Below, piece by piece: positions 1 through 8,983 of a stretch of DNA of 36,979 nt (its first letter is position 1; every line of letters begins with the position of its first letter). A program made the translations under genes and the position numbers. Origin of the DNA: Actinomycetes bacterium (GTDB lineage Bacteria > Actinomycetota > Acidimicrobiia > Acidimicrobiales > JABEUL01); contig JAJYVQ010000005.1 in the NCBI GenBank assembly GCA_021791915.1, positions 1-36,979 on the forward strand, written 5' to 3'. The notes under the pieces are model-generated. The model ran no database searches. It was not told the origin of the DNA and saw only the letters and a list, made by a program, of their open reading frames with translations.

Positions 1-555
1 CGGCCATTAGACCTTCTTAATAGGGACTTCTATTCAGATGCCCCAAATAAAAAGTGGGTTGCTGATATAACCTATGTCTTAGTCAACAAGACTTTCTTAT
101 ATGTCGCATTTGTTATCGATGTCTACTCGAGAATGATAGTTGGATGGAACATCTCCCGTTCTTTAAAAACCAACCTTCCTCTCCAGGCTTTAGAAATGGC
201 AATTAGCTTAAGAGACATATCAGATGATCTAATACACCATAGTGACAGAGGATCTCAGTACCTATCACTTACGTATTCTGAGAGGCTAGAAGAAGCAGGT
301 ATAACTGCATCTGTTGGCTCCAAAGGGGATTCCTACGATAATGCGCTGGCAGAGGCAACCAATAATTTATACAAAAGAGAGGTCGTCTTTCACGAAGGTC
401 CCTTTTCAACGGCATCAGAATTGGAAAAGGCTACTGCTTCATGGGTACTTTGGTTCAACACAAAACGTCTTCACAGTGCTTGTGGATACATTCCACCATT
501 AGAGTTTGAAAAAAACTACTATACTGGTATAAAGAAAGGCAAAGAAGTTGCCTAA
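1..555 (+). CDS. IS3-family (OrfB/IS150-like) transposase, 5' end truncated by the window edge
   Basis: Frame 1 is open from base 1 (RPLDLLNRDFYSDAPNKKWVADITYV...) through the stop at 555. DDE signature: WVADITYV, HHSDRGSQY, YDNALAEATNNLYKREV. Confidence 0.93.
   Translation, partial: RPLDLLNRDFYSDAPNKKWVADITYVLVNKTFLYVAFVIDVYSRMIVGWNISRSLKTNLPLQALEMAISLRDISDDLIHHSDRGSQYLSLTYSERLEEAGITASVGSKGDSYDNALAEATNNLYKREVVFHEGPFSTASELEKATASWVLWFNTKRLHSACGYIPPLEFEKNYYTGIKKGKEVA
1..555 (+). mobile_element. Partial IS3-family insertion sequence (right portion; terminal repeats not resolved)
   Basis: Contains the rve/DDE transposase; the left end lies outside the window and the right IR was not confidently located. 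Confidence 0.7.
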
Positions 556-653
556 AAGTTATAAACTGAGTCTCCATAAATTCCAGTGTGTATCAGGTCT
601 ATATTATTTCAGATTAGACACGGTAGCCATTGAATAAAGAACGTCTCAAAGAT

Positions 654-1208
654 TTACTCTTCGAGTTGCGCTTCGACATCAATTTCAATCTTAACGGCTT
701 TGCTCACCATAAGTCCTCCAGTTTCCAAAACCGCATTCCAATTGACTCCAAAGTCTTCTCTGTTAATCTCCGTGGTTGCTGAAAATCCGATTACAGTTTT
801 ACCATACGGATTTTTTTCAGTACCTAAGTATTCCACATCCAAAATAACTGGAAGTGTCTTGTCTCTAATTGTAAGTTCTCCGTGGAGCTTACCTTCATTA
901 GAATCCGATAGTTCTAACTTGGTTGAAGTGAACTTAATTGTCTTATTTGCCTCAGCTTCAAAAAAATCCGCACTTTTTAAGTGGTTGTCACGTTGCTCGT
1001 TTCCCGTGTCGACGCTGGATGCATCTATGTTTACCTCAACGCTAGAATTTTCTAGAGTATCGTCAATTGTTATATTACCTTCATATTCATTAAACCGACC
1101 TCTTACTTTAGCTGCCACCATATGTCTGACCACAAAGCTAACGGTAGAGTGAACTTTGTCGATAGAGTATTTACCCGGTTTTAAATTTAGTGTTGAACTT
1201 TCTGTCAT
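654..1208 (-). CDS. YceI-family polyisoprenoid-binding-like protein
   Basis: GKYSIDKVHSTVSFVVRHMVAAKVRGRFNEYEGNI is typical of YceI family N-termini; C-terminal VIGFSATTEINREDFGVNWNAVLETGGLMVSKAVKIEIDVEA. Confidence 0.93.
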   Translation of the reverse strand: MTESSTLNLKPGKYSIDKVHSTVSFVVRHMVAAKVRGRFNEYEGNITIDDTLENSSVEVNIDASSVDTGNEQRDNHLKSADFFEAEANKTIKFTSTKLELSDSNEGKLHGELTIRDKTLPVILDVEYLGTEKNPYGKTVIGFSATTEINREDFGVNWNAVLETGGLMVSKAVKIEIDVEAQLEE

Positions 1209-1311
1209 ATTAATCCTTTCTTAAGCTATCTGTAAACATTTACTTGACGATAAATATTAAAAATCTGTAAATATAAAAAATTCTGCTAAACCATAAACTA
1301 CAGATTATTAG

Positions 1312-1339
1312 TTAACCATTGACTTAAGTCAATGGTTAA
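1312..1339. promoter_or_regulatory. Perfect 28-bp palindrome in a divergent intergenic region
   Basis: TTAACCATTGACTTAAGTCAATGGTTAA is identical to its own reverse complement; it lies between yceI (-) and the sigma-factor gene (+). Confidence 0.6.
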
Positions 1340-1430
1340 TAAACATCTGCCAGTGTTATTTTTAATCAGTATTATTTAAACCAATATTTAACGTCAGTAA
1401 ATTGTAAATTTGCTTTAACTATCTAGATTC

Positions 1431-1456
1431 AACAACTCAATTTAACAAATATTCCC
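1431..1456 (-). promoter_or_regulatory. Candidate SigR/SigH-type promoter directed toward yceI
   Basis: Minus strand reads GGGAAT-(17 nt)-GTTG, resembling the actinobacterial SigR/SigH consensus (GGGAAT-N16-18-GTT); adjacent to a sigR-like gene. Confidence 0.35.
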
Positions 1457-1534
1457 AAATCGACATTGCTTAGAAACATTCAAATTTTTTAAAAAGTGTC
1501 ATTTTGTCCATTTATTTAATCTACGCTTATAGAT

Positions 1535-2137
1535 ATGGCAGATAGGAATAAATTTGTAGAAGATTCGATGGAATTTATGGGTCAGCTGTATTCAGCTGCT
1601 CTGCGCATGACTAGAAATCCTCAAGACGCCGAAGATTTGGTGCAAGAAACTTACTTGAAAGCTTATAGAGCGTACGAAAGTTTTCAGGAAGGAACTAATC
1701 TAAAGGCATGGCTTTATAGAATACTTACAAATACTTACATTAATATATACAGGGCAAAACAACGCAAACCCGACGAATCAGAACTAGATGAAGTTGAAGA
1801 ACTTTATCTGTACCGAAAATGGGGTAACAGTCAAAACGAATTAGGCAAGAGTGCAGAAGAAGTAGTTTTAAATTCTTTGACTGATGATGACATAAAAGCT
1901 GCGGTCGAGGCTTTGCCCGAACAGTTTAGAATCGCCGTACTGCTGGCTGATGTCGAAGGGTTTTCTTATCAGGAAATTGCGGAGATTCTGGCAGTACCCT
2001 CGGGTACGGTTATGAGTAGGATTCACAGGGGAAGAAAATTACTTCAGAAGTATTTGCATGAGTATGCAATAAGACAGGGTCTCATAAAAGGAGATAAATT
2101 GACAGCTGCTGTAAATGTGTCAGAAGGAGGTAATTAA
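1535..2137 (+). CDS. sigR: ECF RNA polymerase sigma factor, SigR/SigH-like
   Basis: Region 2 ([50 protein letters not shown]) and region 4 ([44 protein letters not shown]); followed directly by a ZAS anti-sigma gene. Confidence 0.93.
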   Translation: MADRNKFVEDSMEFMGQLYSAALRMTRNPQDAEDLVQETYLKAYRAYESFQEGTNLKAWLYRILTNTYINIYRAKQRKPDESELDEVEELYLYRKWGNSQNELGKSAEEVVLNSLTDDDIKAAVEALPEQFRIAVLLADVEGFSYQEIAEILAVPSGTVMSRIHRGRKLLQKYLHEYAIRQGLIKGDKLTAAVNVSEGGN

Positions 2138-2389
2138 ATGGATTCATCAAAGCCTCAGAGAAGCGAATGTGAAGAGGCTATTCACAAGATATATCACTTT
2201 ATGGACGGACTACTAGATGAAGAGAAAAGAAAGCAGATCGCCAAACATTTAGATGACTGCAAACCTTGTGGAAAGGCGTTTGACTTTGAACAGGAAATAC
2301 GTAAAGTGATTGCAGATAAGTGCAAAGACGTGGTGCCTGAATCTTTGCGTGAAAAGATAGCAGAAGCCATTAAACACGATTACAAGTAG
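2138..2389 (+). CDS. rsrA: Zinc-associated anti-sigma factor, RsrA/RshA-like
   Basis: HLDDCKPCGKAF gives the HxxxCxxC ZAS motif, with additional conserved Cys (CEEAI..., DKC). ATG directly abuts the sigma-gene stop. Confidence 0.9.
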   Translation: MDSSKPQRSECEEAIHKIYHFMDGLLDEEKRKQIAKHLDDCKPCGKAFDFEQEIRKVIADKCKDVVPESLREKIAEAIKHDYK

Positions 2390-2460
2390 GCAAAAATAAT
2401 TTATTTAAGCTAAACTGGACTCTGCAAGAGCGTATATAATCTTAAACCCAAGAAGGCAAC

Positions 2461-3573
2461 TTGACAGATACTTTAGATACAACCAGCAACGATAACAAGA
2501 TCACTTTTTCGTCAGATTCCGAAGATCCCACTATAGATTGGTCGGTTGTGGCCAAAACTGCGTCTAGGTTTTCAAAAAATGGTGACGAACTACTTAAATC
2601 CCAACTCGACTCTTTAGTTGAAGATTTTGCTGAGGTCACTCCAGTGGCTGAAAAATTGGTTGAAAACGAAACTGGTTTGGTTTCTCTGATCGGACCTGCT
2701 CGAGGCAAAGTGGCAACTCGTGAAATTTGGATTAATGCAAATATAGCGTCTTTTAAGAGAATCTACTCACTTGTTATAAAAAATTTGGTTGAAGATATTT
2801 CCGAAAATGCGCTACTAAAAGTTTCCAGATCGCTAACTGGTTTCCAGGTCGGGGTGGTATTGGGATGGATGTCAAAGAGAGTTTTAGGGCAGTACGATCT
2901 GTTGTTATCTGAAAACGATCATCCAGAAGAACAGGACATGGTTTATTTTGTGGGTTCAAATATCTTAAGGTTGGAAAATCAGTTCGCATTTCCGCCTAGG
3001 CAGTTCAGACTTTGGTTGGCAATTCACGAATTAACTCACAGAGCTCAGTTTACTGGGGTTTCATGGATGAGAGACTACTTCAAGTCGCTAATTACTACTG
3101 GCTTGGGGGGAATAGCTCCGAGTACGCAGCAGCTCCAAGAAATACTGCAACGTTTAGTTAAAGATATAAGAAGCGGGAAAAACCCTCTGGAGAATTCAGG
3201 ACTAATAGGGATATTTGCAACAGAAGAGCAACTGCAAGTATTTGCTAAAGTCCAGGGCCTAATGAGTTTGCTAGAAGGTCATGGCGACGTCATAATGAAC
3301 AGTGCGGCAAAAGAGTTGATACCTGAAGCCGAAAGGTTTGACCGAATCTTGCACAACAGGAGATCCAGTGCAAAAGGGGCAACAAAATTGATTCAGCAAC
3401 TACTTGGTTTTGAAGCAAAGTTAAAACAGTACGCACAGGGAGAAAAATTTATTCAAGCAGTGATCTCACAAACTTCGATTGAGTTTTTTAATAAGGTTTG
3501 GCTGGATTCCCAAAACATTCCTACGTTTGAAGAAATTAAAAATCCGCAACTTTGGATCAATCGAATTAGCTAG
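2461..3573 (+). CDS. Zinc-dependent metalloprotease-like protein (DUF2342 / 'coenzyme F420 biosynthesis-associated' family)
   Basis: HExxH-like IHELTHRAQF; family-like sequence QYDLLLSENDHPEEQDMVYFVGSNILRLENQFAFPPRQFRLWLAIHELTHRAQFTGVSWM; TTG start. Confidence 0.85.
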   Translation: MTDTLDTTSNDNKITFSSDSEDPTIDWSVVAKTASRFSKNGDELLKSQLDSLVEDFAEVTPVAEKLVENETGLVSLIGPARGKVATREIWINANIASFKRIYSLVIKNLVEDISENALLKVSRSLTGFQVGVVLGWMSKRVLGQYDLLLSENDHPEEQDMVYFVGSNILRLENQFAFPPRQFRLWLAIHELTHRAQFTGVSWMRDYFKSLITTGLGGIAPSTQQLQEILQRLVKDIRSGKNPLENSGLIGIFATEEQLQVFAKVQGLMSLLEGHGDVIMNSAAKELIPEAERFDRILHNRRSSAKGATKLIQQLLGFEAKLKQYAQGEKFIQAVISQTSIEFFNKVWLDSQNIPTFEEIKNPQLWINRIS

Positions 3574-3678
3574 GTTAGGCTTAAATACGCTGGATTTCAA
3601 GATTTTCTTGTAGTAAGGCAAATAAGTAGTTAGTGCTTTAATTCATATGGATTTGTTAGTTTCTGCAGGGACTTTTTA

Positions 3679-4545
3679 ATGGTTGACTTAAGTAGCTACA
3701 TATCGAGATGTCAGTTTCCATCCGAAGGAAACCCTATAAACTGCGCAGTATCAGGAGGTGCAGATTCAGTAGCACTGATGATTTTAGCTAAGTATGCCAG
3801 ATGCGAAGTAACCGTTTATCATGTTAATCACAACTTACGAAAAGAAAGCGAAGCCGATTTCGTTAAAGAACTGGCTGAAAGGTTTGAACTTAAATTTGTC
3901 AGTTGCCAAGTAACAGTAGCACCCGGTCCAAATCTTGAAGCTAGAGCTAGGGAAAAAAGATTTAAAGTTTTGCCAGAACTGGTTGCGACAGGACATACCA
4001 TGGACGATCAGGTAGAGACATTTTTTATAAATCTACTCAGAGGTTCGAGTTTAAAAGGTTTAAGTGGAATGGAACTTTCTTTTGATCATCCTATGTTAAA
4101 TTTAAGGAGAAGCGAAACTGAGGCGATCGTAAAGAGCTTTAATATCGTTCCATTTAAAGATCCATCAAACTCTGACTTAAAATATTTAAGGAATAAAATT
4201 AGGCACACTTTAATTCCGATGCTAAACGAAATGTCAAATAGAGACATAGTTCCGGTTATAGCTCGTCAAATGAACTTAATGCGACAGGACAACGAATATT
4301 TAGAACAGGTTGCCACAGGCGTTCAAGCAACTGACGTAAAAGTATTGAGAGGCTTGCATAAAGCAATATCTTCAAGAGCCCTTAGAGCTTTGCTGACTTA
4401 TGACAACGGATATTTGCCTTCCGAACAAGATATCGATAAGGTTTATGGCGTGGTTAATTTAGAACATGAAGCAACGCAAATCAAAAATGGAACAATTGTA
4501 AAACGTTCTTCGGGAAAGTTAAAGATAGAAAAACAGCTTAAATAA
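3679..4545 (+). CDS. tilS: tRNA(Ile)-lysidine synthase
   Basis: PP-loop motif CAVSGGADSVALM; VYHVNHNLRKESEADF; ATGHTMDDQVETFFINLLRGSSLKGLSGM; followed by hpt. Confidence 0.93.
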   Translation: MVDLSSYISRCQFPSEGNPINCAVSGGADSVALMILAKYARCEVTVYHVNHNLRKESEADFVKELAERFELKFVSCQVTVAPGPNLEARAREKRFKVLPELVATGHTMDDQVETFFINLLRGSSLKGLSGMELSFDHPMLNLRRSETEAIVKSFNIVPFKDPSNSDLKYLRNKIRHTLIPMLNEMSNRDIVPVIARQMNLMRQDNEYLEQVATGVQATDVKVLRGLHKAISSRALRALLTYDNGYLPSEQDIDKVYGVVNLEHEATQIKNGTIVKRSSGKLKIEKQLK

Positions 4546-4548
4546 TAA

Positions 4549-5115
4549 ATGACTTTGCACTCTCAAAACGAAGTTCTTCCAAATTTTGCCCACAATAAAC
4601 TGGGGGAACTTATATTGGATGAAAAAACGCTTCAACGTAGAATAGTTGAAATGGGTGAGGAGATAACTCAGGACTATATGGGCAGGCAGGTTCTGTTGGT
4701 CGGGATACTAAAGGGAGCATCTTATTTTATGAGCGATATAAGTAGGCACATAAAACTCCCAGTACAGCTTGACTATATGGCAGTAGCTTCATATGGAAGC
4801 GCAACCAAAAGTTCGGGTGTGGTAAGAATTGTAAAGGATCTAGACTTGGATCTAAACGACAAACACGTTTTAATTATTGAAGACGTAGTAGATTCTGGTT
4901 TAACTCTTTCTTATTTGCAGAAGTATCTATATGCAAAACACCCTTTAAGCGTCGAAACTTGCGCCTTACTTTTGAAGAGCGAAAATCAAAAAACAAACTT
5001 GGATATCAAGTATATTGGTTTTGAGATTGGCAAAGACTTTGTGGTGGGTTATGGGCTTGACCACAACGAGATTTATCGGAATTTAACTTCAATCTATAAG
5101 TTAAATGAACTATAA
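4549..5115 (+). CDS. hpt: Hypoxanthine phosphoribosyltransferase
   Basis: PRPP-binding motif HVLIIEDVVDSGLTLSYL; VLLVGILKGASYFMSDISRHI; tilS-hpt neighbourhood. Confidence 0.95.
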   Translation: MTLHSQNEVLPNFAHNKLGELILDEKTLQRRIVEMGEEITQDYMGRQVLLVGILKGASYFMSDISRHIKLPVQLDYMAVASYGSATKSSGVVRIVKDLDLDLNDKHVLIIEDVVDSGLTLSYLQKYLYAKHPLSVETCALLLKSENQKTNLDIKYIGFEIGKDFVVGYGLDHNEIYRNLTSIYKLNEL

Positions 5116-5297
5116 TAAATGGTCCATCCGGGTCATAGAAAAAAAGCCCTTATTGTTCTGTATCGGAAATTAAAAAACGGCATATTTTTAAAAGTTCATT
5201 CTTTTATAAACTAGTCGGTAAATATACTAAATAACTTTTGATGTTTCGGTATAGACTATATATTTAAAATCGTAACCTAAAACAGGGTTTTACTTTA

Positions 5298-5885
5298 ATG
5301 ACACCGATCGAAAAATCCAAACTTGCTATAATAGAAAAATCCATCAGGGAGATATTGTCAGCGGTCGGCGAAGACCCTGATAGAAATGGTCTTAAAGACA
5401 CTCCTAAACGCGTTGCCAAAATGTACTCCGAACTGTTGGGTGGGATCAGAAACAATCCCGAAAAACATCTCGAAGTTATTTTTGAAGCTGGACACGACGA
5501 GATGGTAATGGTTAAAGACATTACATTTTCTTCCATGTGCGAACACCACCTTCTACCTTTTACGGGAAAGGTACACGTTGCTTATATACCTAACGATTTG
5601 GGTTTAATCACGGGACTTTCAAAGTTGGCCCGACTAGTAGATGATTACTCATCAAGGCTTCAAGTTCAAGAGAGGTTAACTACTCAAATTGCAGATTCAA
5701 TTGACAAGGTGCTTGGCCCCAAAGGAGTGTTAGTTGTAATTGAGGCAGAACATATGTGTATGTCGATCAGAGGAGTCAAAAAGCCAGGTTCTTTAACCGT
5801 AACTTCAGCAGTACGGGGAATCTTTAGAACAGATGTTTCGACTCGTTTTGAAGCCATGAACTTAATAAAAGGTTCTCAGATTTAG
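5298..5885 (+). CDS. folE: GTP cyclohydrolase I
   Basis: [69 protein letters not shown]. Confidence 0.97.
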   Translation: MTPIEKSKLAIIEKSIREILSAVGEDPDRNGLKDTPKRVAKMYSELLGGIRNNPEKHLEVIFEAGHDEMVMVKDITFSSMCEHHLLPFTGKVHVAYIPNDLGLITGLSKLARLVDDYSSRLQVQERLTTQIADSIDKVLGPKGVLVVIEAEHMCMSIRGVKKPGSLTVTSAVRGIFRTDVSTRFEAMNLIKGSQI

Positions 5886-5892
5886 AACTGAC

Positions 5893-6714
5893 ATGCCAGA
5901 AAATCTACCTTGTAAAATTATGGGAATCCTAAATGTCACTCCAGACTCATTTTTTGACGGAGGCAGATATTTTAATACCAAAGATGCTATCGAACGAGGG
6001 GTTCAGATGGTTGACCAGGGAGCCGATATTATAGATGTGGGTGGAGAATCATCGAGACCGTTTGCAACCAAGGTTGAAACTGAAGTAGAAATTAAAAGGG
6101 TCATACCAGTAATAAAAGGTCTAATAAAAGCGGGAATTCACAACATCTCGATAGACACTACAAAACCTGAAGTGGCAAGAAAAGCTGTTGAAGCTGGGGC
6201 TGTCATTATCAATGATATATCTGCAAGTTTAAGTTACGTTGCAGCCGATTATAAAGTTGGATGGGTCGCAATGCACATGCAGGGAACTCCTTTAACCATG
6301 CAGCTGAATCCCAAGTATGAGAATATAGTTAGCGACATAAAAAGGTTTCTTATACAGGTAGCAGAAGAAGCGACTAAAATAGGGGTTAAAGAAGTTTGGA
6401 TAGATCCTGGTTTTGGGTTTGGTAAAACTTTAAACGATAATGTAGAACTTTTAAATTTAATCGGCGAATTTACGGAAACTAACTACCAGGTAATGGTCGG
6501 TGTTTCGAGAAAATCTTTTGTTGGAAAAATTAGTGCGCCAGATGTGGATTTAGTAAGTGAAGCCTTAGTTGAAACAGATAAGCGTAAAGCCAGTTCGGTT
6601 GCTCTTGCAATGTATGTCATTCTACAGGGCGTAAAAATGGTTAGAGTGCACGATGTTTTGGAAACTTATCAGGCGATTAAACTGTTAGACGAGTTGGATA
6701 GGATTAAACAGTAA
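5893..6714 (+). CDS. folP: Dihydropteroate synthase
   Basis: IMGILNVTPDSFFDGGRYF; GADIIDVGGESSRPFA; WIDPGFGFGKTLNDNVELL; MVGVSRKSFVG. Confidence 0.97.
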   Translation: MPENLPCKIMGILNVTPDSFFDGGRYFNTKDAIERGVQMVDQGADIIDVGGESSRPFATKVETEVEIKRVIPVIKGLIKAGIHNISIDTTKPEVARKAVEAGAVIINDISASLSYVAADYKVGWVAMHMQGTPLTMQLNPKYENIVSDIKRFLIQVAEEATKIGVKEVWIDPGFGFGKTLNDNVELLNLIGEFTETNYQVMVGVSRKSFVGKISAPDVDLVSEALVETDKRKASSVALAMYVILQGVKMVRVHDVLETYQAIKLLDELDRIKQ

Positions 6715-6715
6715 T

Positions 6716-7261
6716 ATGATGAGAGGTAGATGGGCTGCGGGAATTAAGCCTAAAGATTTCAGATGGATCATTACGGATCATTTGGCTATTTGTGAACGTC
6801 CAGGAGGATACGGTGATAGTCATCGTAAAATCAGACGCCAGGAAGAAATTTTGTGGTTAAAAGCTAACGGCTTTACTAGGGTTGTTTCCATTATGCCAAC
6901 AGCTCATAACTTGCACGCCTATGAAGAGTTTCACATACCCTACGAGCACCTCCCGATTCCCAAACATGCAGATTTGAAACTTTATCTACCCACTTTATAT
7001 GGGTCTTTTAGAAATTCCGTGGAAAATGGCGAAAGAATTATTGTACACTGCGAAGAAGTAACCGACTACTTAATAAGTGTAGTTGGTGGATTTTTACTTT
7101 GGGCAAAGTTGTTAGAAAACGGTCCTCAAACGGTAACTCTTTTGGAAAAACTTTCAGAGCAGACATTTTCAAATGTAGGAAGAGCAGTAATAACCAACGT
7201 ACTTCAGATCGAACCTATCGATCGCCCTTTTCACATAAGAAGAACTACGCTGTTTAGGTGA
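6716..7261 (+). CDS. Hypothetical protein, degenerate dual-specificity-phosphatase-like fold, embedded between folP and folB
   Basis: FTRVVSIMPTAHNLHAYEEFHIPYEHLPIP...ERIIVHCEEVTDYLISVVGGFLLW resembles DSP layout, with HC retained but without GxxR. Confidence 0.6.
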   Translation: MMRGRWAAGIKPKDFRWIITDHLAICERPGGYGDSHRKIRRQEEILWLKANGFTRVVSIMPTAHNLHAYEEFHIPYEHLPIPKHADLKLYLPTLYGSFRNSVENGERIIVHCEEVTDYLISVVGGFLLWAKLLENGPQTVTLLEKLSEQTFSNVGRAVITNVLQIEPIDRPFHIRRTTLFR

Positions 7262-8106
7262 TAGGAAAAATTCAAATCAATTCCGTAAGCTGTTACGGAA
7301 TACACGGTGTCTTAGATATTGAAAAAACTAAGTCACAGGAATTCAGAGTAGACGTTCAACTTTGCGGAGATTTTGACTTTAAAACTGGCACTGACAGCCT
7401 AGACGACACTTTGGATTATTCACTGGTAGTAAACATTGTAGAAGATGTTATAAAGGGTCCTCACTGCAGTTTAATCGAAACGCTAGCTCATAAAATAGCT
7501 ACAAAGATTGAAGAATCGGTTATTTTAAACAAAGTTTTAATTAATGAAATTAAAATAAAAGTTACAAAAGTTAATCCTCCGATAGAAACTATACAAAACG
7601 TAAGTTTTGAACTACTTTATAAGATCAAAAGAGAAGCTTATCTTTCTTTGGGATCGAACCTCTTTAATAGGCTTAACTTCCTTAAAACCGCTTGTAATTT
7701 GTTGCCGTCTATTACTGATATCTCGAGCGTTTATCAAACTAAACCGGAAGGAGAAAATACTTCTACCCAAGGGGATTATTTAAACTGTGTGGTTAGAATC
7801 GAAACTGATATTCTGCCTTTAGATCTTCTTGATATCTGTCATGACATTGAGAAACATGCGGGTAGGCAGAGGTATTTTAGAAATTCGGCTCGGACCCTAG
7901 ATGTCGACATATTAATTTATGGTGATTTGACTCTTAACGACTCGTTGTTAACAGTTCCGCATCCCAGAATGTATCATCGAGCTTTTGTAATAGAGCCGTT
8001 GCTTGAAATTGTATCAGATCCATCAAGCATAGTTCCTTTAACTAGGACCGAAACTTACAAAAAAAGTTGCAACAACGTCCAAAAATTAGGTAAACTGATA
8101 TTATAA
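7258..8106 (+). CDS. folBK: Bifunctional dihydroneopterin aldolase / HPPK (FolB-FolK fusion)
   Basis: N-terminal FolB (GKIQINSVSCYGIHGVLDIEK) and C-terminal FolK (AYLSLGSNLFNRLNFL...YQTKPEG...YLNCVVRIET...RYFRNSARTLDVDILIYG...VPHPRMYHRAFVIEPL). GTG start overlaps the upstream stop. Confidence 0.93.
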   Translation: MIGKIQINSVSCYGIHGVLDIEKTKSQEFRVDVQLCGDFDFKTGTDSLDDTLDYSLVVNIVEDVIKGPHCSLIETLAHKIATKIEESVILNKVLINEIKIKVTKVNPPIETIQNVSFELLYKIKREAYLSLGSNLFNRLNFLKTACNLLPSITDISSVYQTKPEGENTSTQGDYLNCVVRIETDILPLDLLDICHDIEKHAGRQRYFRNSARTLDVDILIYGDLTLNDSLLTVPHPRMYHRAFVIEPLLEIVSDPSSIVPLTRTETYKKSCNNVQKLGKLIL

Positions 8107-8149
8107 GAAAACGAACGGCACCCGAATGGGGCTGGAACGTAGGTGAAAA

Positions 8150-8983
8150 TTGAGAAAATATAATATTGCCATTATTGGGAACGGTCGTGCAGGAGGTGCA
8201 TTTTCCGAAGCGCTTAAAGCAGTCGGTCATGTAGTTTATGGACCGTATACCAGAGGGTTTTCTAAACAACAAGACTTCATTGACTGTTTGAGTCACGTTG
8301 AAGTCGTGATAGTTGCCACAAACGATTCGAACATTAAAGTTGTTGCTTCTGAACTTTTTTTTGCACTAACAAAATCTTCACTAGATTCAAATATTGAACC
8401 CAATCTTCTTGTCGTTCATCTGTCGGGAGCCAAATCGCTTGAAGATTTAAGTATTTTTTCCAACAAAGCTAGTATGCATCCGTTGGCCCCATTACCTAAT
8501 CAAATAGTAGGAGCGCTCAGGTTAAGATCCAATATTACCTATGCGGTGACGGAAAACGAAGTAGTTAAAGATTTAGTCAAGTCACTTAACGGTAAGTGCG
8601 TATTCGTAGACGACACAAAGAGAGCACTGTATCATACTGTAGCATCGATGGCATCCAATTTTTTGGTCGCTTTGATGGGAGAAGTATCAAAACTGGCTGA
8701 AATTTGTGATTTGAGCTTGGATGATTTCATACAACTCTCTGAGTTTTCAATTCAGGATGTAAAGGACTTTGGTATAAGAGCTGCCCTTACTGGACCAGTA
8801 GTTAGAAACGATATTCAAACGTTGAATAGCCATCGGGTAGCAGTTGGAAAAGTTGGAAAAGAAGACCTTAGATTTTATGATTCAGGAGTTAAAAGCATTA
8901 AGTCATTGGTCAGTATGTGGAGTGCTGAAGGTTTAGAAACGTCAGCAAAGTTGCAAAACTTGGAGAATATGCAGTGCAAATAG
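8150..8983 (+). CDS. Rossmann-like/DUF2520 domain protein
   Basis: NIAIIGNGRAGGAFSEALKAVGHVVYG; MHPLAPLPN; KRALYHTVASMASNFLVALMGEVSKLAE; TGPVVRNDIQTLNSH; immediately upstream of panC. Confidence 0.85.
   Translation: MRKYNIAIIGNGRAGGAFSEALKAVGHVVYGPYTRGFSKQQDFIDCLSHVEVVIVATNDSNIKVVASELFFALTKSSLDSNIEPNLLVVHLSGAKSLEDLSIFSNKASMHPLAPLPNQIVGALRLRSNITYAVTENEVVKDLVKSLNGKCVFVDDTKRALYHTVASMASNFLVALMGEVSKLAEICDLSLDDFIQLSEFSIQDVKDFGIRAALTGPVVRNDIQTLNSHRVAVGKVGKEDLRFYDSGVKSIKSLVSMWSAEGLETSAKLQNLENMQCK

Noticed and set aside
1-132. Extension of the ORF-track start (133) as the real transposase start
   Set aside because: The frame is open to base 1 and encodes conserved IS3 sequence including the first catalytic Asp, so 133 is an internal Met; reported as a truncated CDS instead.
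700-1152. 150-aa ORF antisense to yceI
   Set aside because: Overlaps a clear YceI-family gene and has no recognisable domain.
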